A DNA stretch of 9,127 nucleotides from DAOLOF01 sp964463605 (GTDB lineage Bacteria > Patescibacteriota > Microgenomatia > UBA1400 > PJMF01): NCBI GenBank assembly GCA_964463605.1, contig CAYXBZ010000039.1:1-9127 (forward strand), read 5' to 3'. Within the stretch, counting starts at the first letter, position 1. Every line of letters begins with the position of its first letter. Both the position numbers and the translations under genes were made by a program. The notes under the pieces are model-generated. The model searched no databases. It was not told where the DNA came from and worked only from the letters and a program-made list of their open reading frames with translations. Below are positions 6,445-9,127 of the stretch, in pieces.

Positions 6445-6858
6445 ATGAAAAAAGGTACTTTATTTAATCAAAAAAGAGCCGGCTTTACTCTGTTGGAGTT
6501 GTTGGTGGTGATCTCAATTATTGGAATATTATTGGCTTTGGGAGTAGTGGCTTTTACCACGGCGCAGCGCAAAGGTCGTGATGCCAAGCGCCGAGCTGAT
6601 ATAAAGTCAATTCAAGACGGATTTGAGCAATATTATGCTAGTGAGAATGGGTATGGTGATTGTGCAGATATGTATGCCAGTGATATTTTCCCGGCTGGAG
6701 CGCCAATGGATCCGAGAGAAGGTGCTTATCCATGTTCTTCTGCCGCCGCTGGATATTGTGTTTGTGCTTCACTGGAAGCTGATGACGGAAATGCTTCTAA
6801 CGCAAGTTGTAACTTCTCAACTGCAAGTGGCTATTATTGTCTTACCAACTTACAATAA
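6445..6858 (+). CDS. Type IV prepilin (pilin/PulG-like), Cys-rich
   Basis: This is a 137-residue prepilin. Its basic leader ends at Gly13, followed by FTLLELLVVISIIGILLALGV, with Glu at mature position 5 (residue 18). The next segment, QRKGRDAKRRADIKSIQDGFEQYY, is the amphipathic helix typical of pilin/PulG proteins. The small globular domain carries six cysteines (73, 97, 105, 107, 122, 132), dense for about 70 residues and suggestive of several disulfides; the end GYYCLTNLQ resembles C-termini of pilins in such loci. It begins 14 nt after the PKD-like gene and ends 3 nt before the next prepilin, so translation is probably coupled. No SD is visible. It could be a second structural pilin rather than a minor one; the sequence does not decide this. 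Confidence 0.9.
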   Translation: MKKGTLFNQKRAGFTLLELLVVISIIGILLALGVVAFTTAQRKGRDAKRRADIKSIQDGFEQYYASENGYGDCADMYASDIFPAGAPMDPREGAYPCSSAAAGYCVCASLEADDGNASNASCNFSTASGYYCLTNLQ

Positions 6859-6861
6859 ACT

Positions 6862-7272
6862 ATGACCAAATTTAGAAAACAACACTCAACAAAACAGCTG
6901 GGTTTTACCATGATCGAGTTATTGGTAGTGGCTACGATTATTATCTTGTTGACTACTATTGGAATTATTAGTTATCGTCAGGCTTCGATCAGTAGTCGCA
7001 ACGGTAAGCGCAAAGCTGATCTAGAAACTATCAGGCAAGCGTTGGTCATGCGTCGTTCCGATACAGGAGGTTATCCCACAGGAGATTTTTCTGCAATGGT
7101 TACAACTTTGAAAAATGATGGTTATCTCAGTGATGACTCCACTGATTTTCGTGATCCTAGTGGGGCTGCATATGTCTATGCAGGAAGTGGTTGCTCGGGT
7201 CCAAGTTGCACTGGCTTCACTCTTACTGCAACTCTAGAGCCAAGCGGTACATACGAACTGAAAAATCCTTAA
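6862..7272 (+). CDS. Type IV prepilin (PulG/GspG-like minor pilin)
   Basis: This is a 136-residue prepilin with Gly14 then FTMIELLVVATIIILLTTIGI (Glu at residue 19). The continuation SRNGKRKADLETIRQALVMRRSDTGGYP is the helix and YP turn of the PulG/pilin family. The C-terminal half shows the usual pattern: L-NDGYL, D-F-DP, a Y-Y strand, then FTLTATLE and YELKNP. Two cysteines (111 and 116) lie in a short loop, GCSGPSC, likely one disulfide. Its stop codon directly abuts the ATG of the next gene. It shares the R-(N/D)-x-K-R-(K/R)-AD helix pattern with the preceding prepilin, so the two may be paralogues by duplication. Confidence 0.9.
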   Translation: MTKFRKQHSTKQLGFTMIELLVVATIIILLTTIGIISYRQASISSRNGKRKADLETIRQALVMRRSDTGGYPTGDFSAMVTTLKNDGYLSDDSTDFRDPSGAAYVYAGSGCSGPSCTGFTLTATLEPSGTYELKNP

Positions 7273-7755
7273 ATGAACAAAGCAGGTTTTACCCTAATTG
7301 AGTTGCTGGTGGCAGTGGGAGTGCTGTTGTTATTGGTAGGGTTAGGGTTGGCTAACTACATCTCTTTCAATGATCGTCAAGCATTAATTCAGGGTGCAGA
7401 ACAGGTGCGTGAAGCAGTGGCCGATGCACAAAACTCTGCGCGAAGCGGTAAGTTAAGAGGTTGTGATGAGCTGGCGTCATATCAGGTAAGCTTTTCTGTG
7501 ACAACGGTTAACATCCAATCACAGTGTGCCTTAGGTAATGCTGATGCAGCTAGAGTTTTTACTCTTCCGTCGGGAGTTACTGTAAGCGGCAATACTCTTT
7601 ATATTTCGCCTTTGAATGGTTTTGTGTTTAATACTCCTAACTTTAATGATAGTGCCGCACCCTATACTGTTTCTTTGCAAAATAATTATGGCACTGTAGA
7701 TATTAGCGTTACCCGAAATGGGGCGGTTACTCTTGATGATATAGATAAGAAATGA
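7273..7755 (+). CDS. Type IV minor prepilin, GspH/FimT-like
   Basis: This is a 160-residue prepilin with a very short leader (MNKAG, cleavage after Gly5) and mature start FTLIELLVAVGVLLLLVGLGL (Glu at residue 10). The following FNDRQALIQGAEQVREAVADAQNSARSGK matches the GspH/FimT subfamily helix, in which one linker region joins a beta-rich head. The C-terminal GTVDISVTRNGAV is also typical of GspH-type strands. It has two cysteines (64 and 85). The ATG is contiguous with the preceding stop and the TGA overlaps the next start as ATGA, so it is embedded in a translationally coupled string. Likely role: initiation or tip complex of the pilus, by family analogy. Confidence 0.88.
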   Translation: MNKAGFTLIELLVAVGVLLLLVGLGLANYISFNDRQALIQGAEQVREAVADAQNSARSGKLRGCDELASYQVSFSVTTVNIQSQCALGNADAARVFTLPSGVTVSGNTLYISPLNGFVFNTPNFNDSAAPYTVSLQNNYGTVDISVTRNGAVTLDDIDKK

Positions 7756-8258
7756 CTATGAAAAATAAGCTCTCCTCTTCTCTCTCAAAAAAAAGTCACA
7801 ACGGAGGCTTTACGTTGCTGGAAGTTTTAGTTTCTGGAGCAGTTCTTTCAACTGTTTTAATTGCTTTGGTGATGTTGCTTAGCTACAGTGTAAAGTCTGA
7901 CGATCAAGCCAGAAATCGGGCTGTAGCGAGCGAGCTGGCTCAAGAAGGAGCCGACTTTTTTAGGCAAGAGAGAAACATCTTAGGGTGGGCCGGATTGTCT
8001 AGCATTTTAACTGATAACGCTACTTATTGTTTGGCTGACTTGAATAACTTTTCACAAGACACCAACAACCATGTTTATCTTGGTTTTCTTGGTTCTTGTT
8101 CCGGCTATAACATTGAAAGAGGAACAACTAATTATAAACGCGAAGCTGTAGTGACAAAAAATCCCAATGAGATCGATGTAGTAGTAACAGTTTCCTGGCT
8201 AAATGACAACAACGTTGAAGTGAACAGTGTTTCAAGATTGAAGCTTAAGCGTTTTTAG
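7752..8258 (+). CDS. Type IV minor prepilin, PilV/GspI-like
   Basis: This is a 168-residue prepilin. The leader is 19 residues, basic and Ser-rich, ending in Gly18-Gly19, then FTLLEVLVSGAVLSTVLIALV with Glu24 at mature position 5. The EV after the cleavage site and the following ARNRAVASELAQEGADFFRQERN segment resemble PilV/GspI-type minor pilins, whose AxxLAQEG helix is well conserved. Two cysteines (93 and 116) probably pair. The first ATG (7752) overlaps the previous stop as ATGA; a second in-frame ATG at 7758 would only shorten the leader by two residues. It is the last gene of the plus-strand operon; no terminator follows and its stop lies 5 nt from the stop of the convergent gene. Confidence 0.88.
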   Translation: MTMKNKLSSSLSKKSHNGGFTLLEVLVSGAVLSTVLIALVMLLSYSVKSDDQARNRAVASELAQEGADFFRQERNILGWAGLSSILTDNATYCLADLNNFSQDTNNHVYLGFLGSCSGYNIERGTTNYKREAVVTKNPNEIDVVVTVSWLNDNNVEVNSVSRLKLKRF

Positions 8259-8263
8259 AAAGA

Positions 8264-8770
8264 TTAATTTCTCAAAGTAATGCTGGTACTAAAATCTTGC
8301 GAGTCTGACTCAGATAAACCGCTTGGATTAGGATTGCTTAGAGTAAAATTAACTCTAATAAATTGTGAAGGGTCTCCTTGATAGCAGTTTGCTGAAAAGC
8401 CGGTTACTTCAAGATGGTCTGGAGTGAGGTTAATTGGTACGCCGGCATTTAAAGAGATTACCCCACCATTCAAACTAAATGCTCCGGTTTGATTATTTAA
8501 ATCAACGAAAGATATCTGATTATTAAGATTTGCTTCACAGGGATTAATCTCTTTTGCTTCTCTTAATACTTGAGTGATCTGTTTGAGAGCATTGTTGCCG
8601 GCATTCTTTAGCTCTTGTCTCTGTGAAATCTTACCTTGATTAACCAGAAAAGTCATAAACAAGCTCACGGTGGCCAACATAATAATGGCTGTAAGGCCGG
8701 TGATAACCAATACCTCAATGAGAGTAAAACCTTGATGTTTCTGCAGTTTTTTTTTAATAATTTTTGCCAT
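8264..8770 (-). CDS. Type IV minor prepilin, PilW/GspJ-like
   Basis: This is a 168-residue prepilin on the minus strand. The basic leader (MAKIIKKKLQKHQG, cleavage after Gly14) precedes FTLIEVLVITGLTAIIMLATV with Glu19 at mature position 5. The helix RQELKNAGNNALKQITQVLREAKEI and the beta-rich tail ending in FSTSITLRN fit the PilW/GspJ/ComGF-type minor pilins, though assignment within that group is loose. Two cysteines (78 and 129) could pair. It is read toward the plus-strand pilin operon, with only 5 nt between the stops. It starts 38 nt downstream of the partial gene at the right edge and is probably co-transcribed with it or served by the AT-rich promoter-like sequence immediately upstream. 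No SD is visible near its ATG. Confidence 0.88.
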   Translation of the reverse strand: MAKIIKKKLQKHQGFTLIEVLVITGLTAIIMLATVSLFMTFLVNQGKISQRQELKNAGNNALKQITQVLREAKEINPCEANLNNQISFVDLNNQTGAFSLNGGVISLNAGVPINLTPDHLEVTGFSANCYQGDPSQFIRVNFTLSNPNPSGLSESDSQDFSTSITLRN

Positions 8771-8775
8771 AATAT

Positions 8776-8781
8776 AATATA
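8776..8781 (-). promoter_or_regulatory. Possible -10 element just upstream of the minus-strand prepilin
   Basis: Read on the minus strand, TATATT lies 5 nt before the ATG, within the run TAAATATATTATATT. If used, the transcript would begin at or next to the start codon, as proposed for pilD. The only -35 candidate (TTGGAG) is about 20 nt upstream, longer than ideal, and AT-rich DNA makes such matches common. Confidence 0.25.
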
Positions 8782-8808
8782 TTTAGTTGAGTTTCCCCCT
8801 TCTCCAAC

Positions 8809-9127
8809 CTACTCCAACAACCTCGGTGCTACCTCTCTCCATTCGTGAAGGAAGTGTTTCATGGTTCTGGGGGTATTAACCAAGAAATCAGGTCGATAAA
8901 TGAATGTCTCTGTTGGATTGTAGTTGTGCCAAGCTCTTCCGATATTGTTATCACTAAAGTTACGCTCTAGATTAACTCCAGTCCAGCCAACAAAAGTACC
9001 GGCTCCAATAAACTTTTTATCAGATTCATTTGGATTGTTGTTACTTTCAATAGTAATCTCTCCATCGGCTAGAAAGATACCCTCTACATGGGTATTATTT
9101 ACTGAGGGTGGAGTAAAAGAGGCAGGA
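8809..9127 (-). CDS. C-terminal end of an unnamed, probably extracytoplasmic protein, cut by the right edge
   Basis: The minus strand is open from the right edge (first whole codon at 9126-9124) to a TAG at 8811-8809, giving 105 codons with no start inside the window. The sequence reads as ordinary protein: an Asn/Thr-rich stretch VEGIFLADGEITIES, then KKFIGAGTFVGWTGVNLERNF, then a segment ending TETFIYRPDFLVNTP and a final helix MKHFLHEWREVAP. From memory, the blocks ADGxI, GxFVGWxGVxLxRxF and ETFIYRPD resemble the C-termini of large unnamed surface proteins in CPR genomes; I cannot give it a domain name. It has no cysteines and no membrane helix here. Its position 38 nt upstream of a co-directional prepilin suggests a pilus- or envelope-associated role, which is inference. 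Confidence 0.75.
   Translation of the reverse strand, partial: PASFTPPSVNNTHVEGIFLADGEITIESNNNPNESDKKFIGAGTFVGWTGVNLERNFSDNNIGRAWHNYNPTETFIYRPDFLVNTPRTMKHFLHEWREVAPRLLE

Noticed and set aside
4287..7755. Alternative genetic code (UGA read as Gly)
   Set aside because: UGA ends pilD and the GspH-like gene at sensible family lengths and does not occur inside any conserved coding region.
8636..8848. A plus-strand open frame covering the start of the minus-strand prepilin
   Set aside because: The minus strand here encodes a textbook prepilin N-terminus and the end of another protein, so the plus frame is a shadow.
1..9127. CRISPR array, tRNA/rRNA genes, insertion sequence or integrase
   Set aside because: I saw no regularly spaced repeats, tRNA-like cloverleaf, rRNA segments, or transposase/recombinase motifs in any gene.

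Overview
The window is most of a type IV pilus (T4P) locus, probably from a Candidate Phyla Radiation bacterium (Patescibacteria, perhaps the Microgenomates group). This placement is inference. It rests on the compact order pilB-pilT-pilC-pilin-pilD-membrane protein-string of minor prepilins, small intergenic gaps, modest GC, few Shine-Dalgarno (SD) sites, and unnamed Cys-rich surface proteins of a kind I associate with CPR pilus loci. No marker gene (rRNA, ribosomal protein) is present to confirm it. UGA is used as a stop (pilD, the GspH-like gene) and does not occur inside any gene, so the standard bacterial code fits and the UGA=Gly code of Gracilibacteria/Absconditabacteria is not needed.

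Layout. Bases 1-3238 (+) hold the motor and platform: the C-terminal part of the extension ATPase PilB (cut by the left edge), the retraction ATPase PilT and the inner-membrane platform PilC. Bases 3353-4144 (+) hold a large prepilin, probably the major or a main pilin, with a possible promoter and a small palindrome upstream and a clear rho-independent terminator behind it. Bases 4287-5237 (+) encode the prepilin peptidase PilD, whose best promoter candidate would give a leaderless mRNA. Bases 5238-5434 contain no gene but a strongly structured tract with several competing hairpins, the most unusual non-coding feature here. Bases 5435-8258 (+) form a tight operon: a membrane-anchored Cys-rich protein with a PKD-like C-terminal domain, then four prepilins (two PulG/pilin-like, one GspH/FimT-like, one PilV/GspI-like) joined by short gaps or an ATGA overlap. 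On the minus strand, converging with only 5 nt between stop codons, are a PilW/GspJ-like prepilin (8264-8770) and, upstream of it, the C-terminal 105 codons of a large unnamed surface-type protein cut by the right edge.

How they fit together: PilD would cleave and methylate the six prepilins. PilB and PilT would drive extension and retraction on the PilC platform. The minor prepilins, the PKD-like protein and the right-edge protein are candidates for the initiation/tip complex or adhesive components. All six prepilins and the PKD-like protein carry even numbers of cysteines, which suggests disulfide-stabilised extracellular domains. pilM/N/O genes are not in the window.
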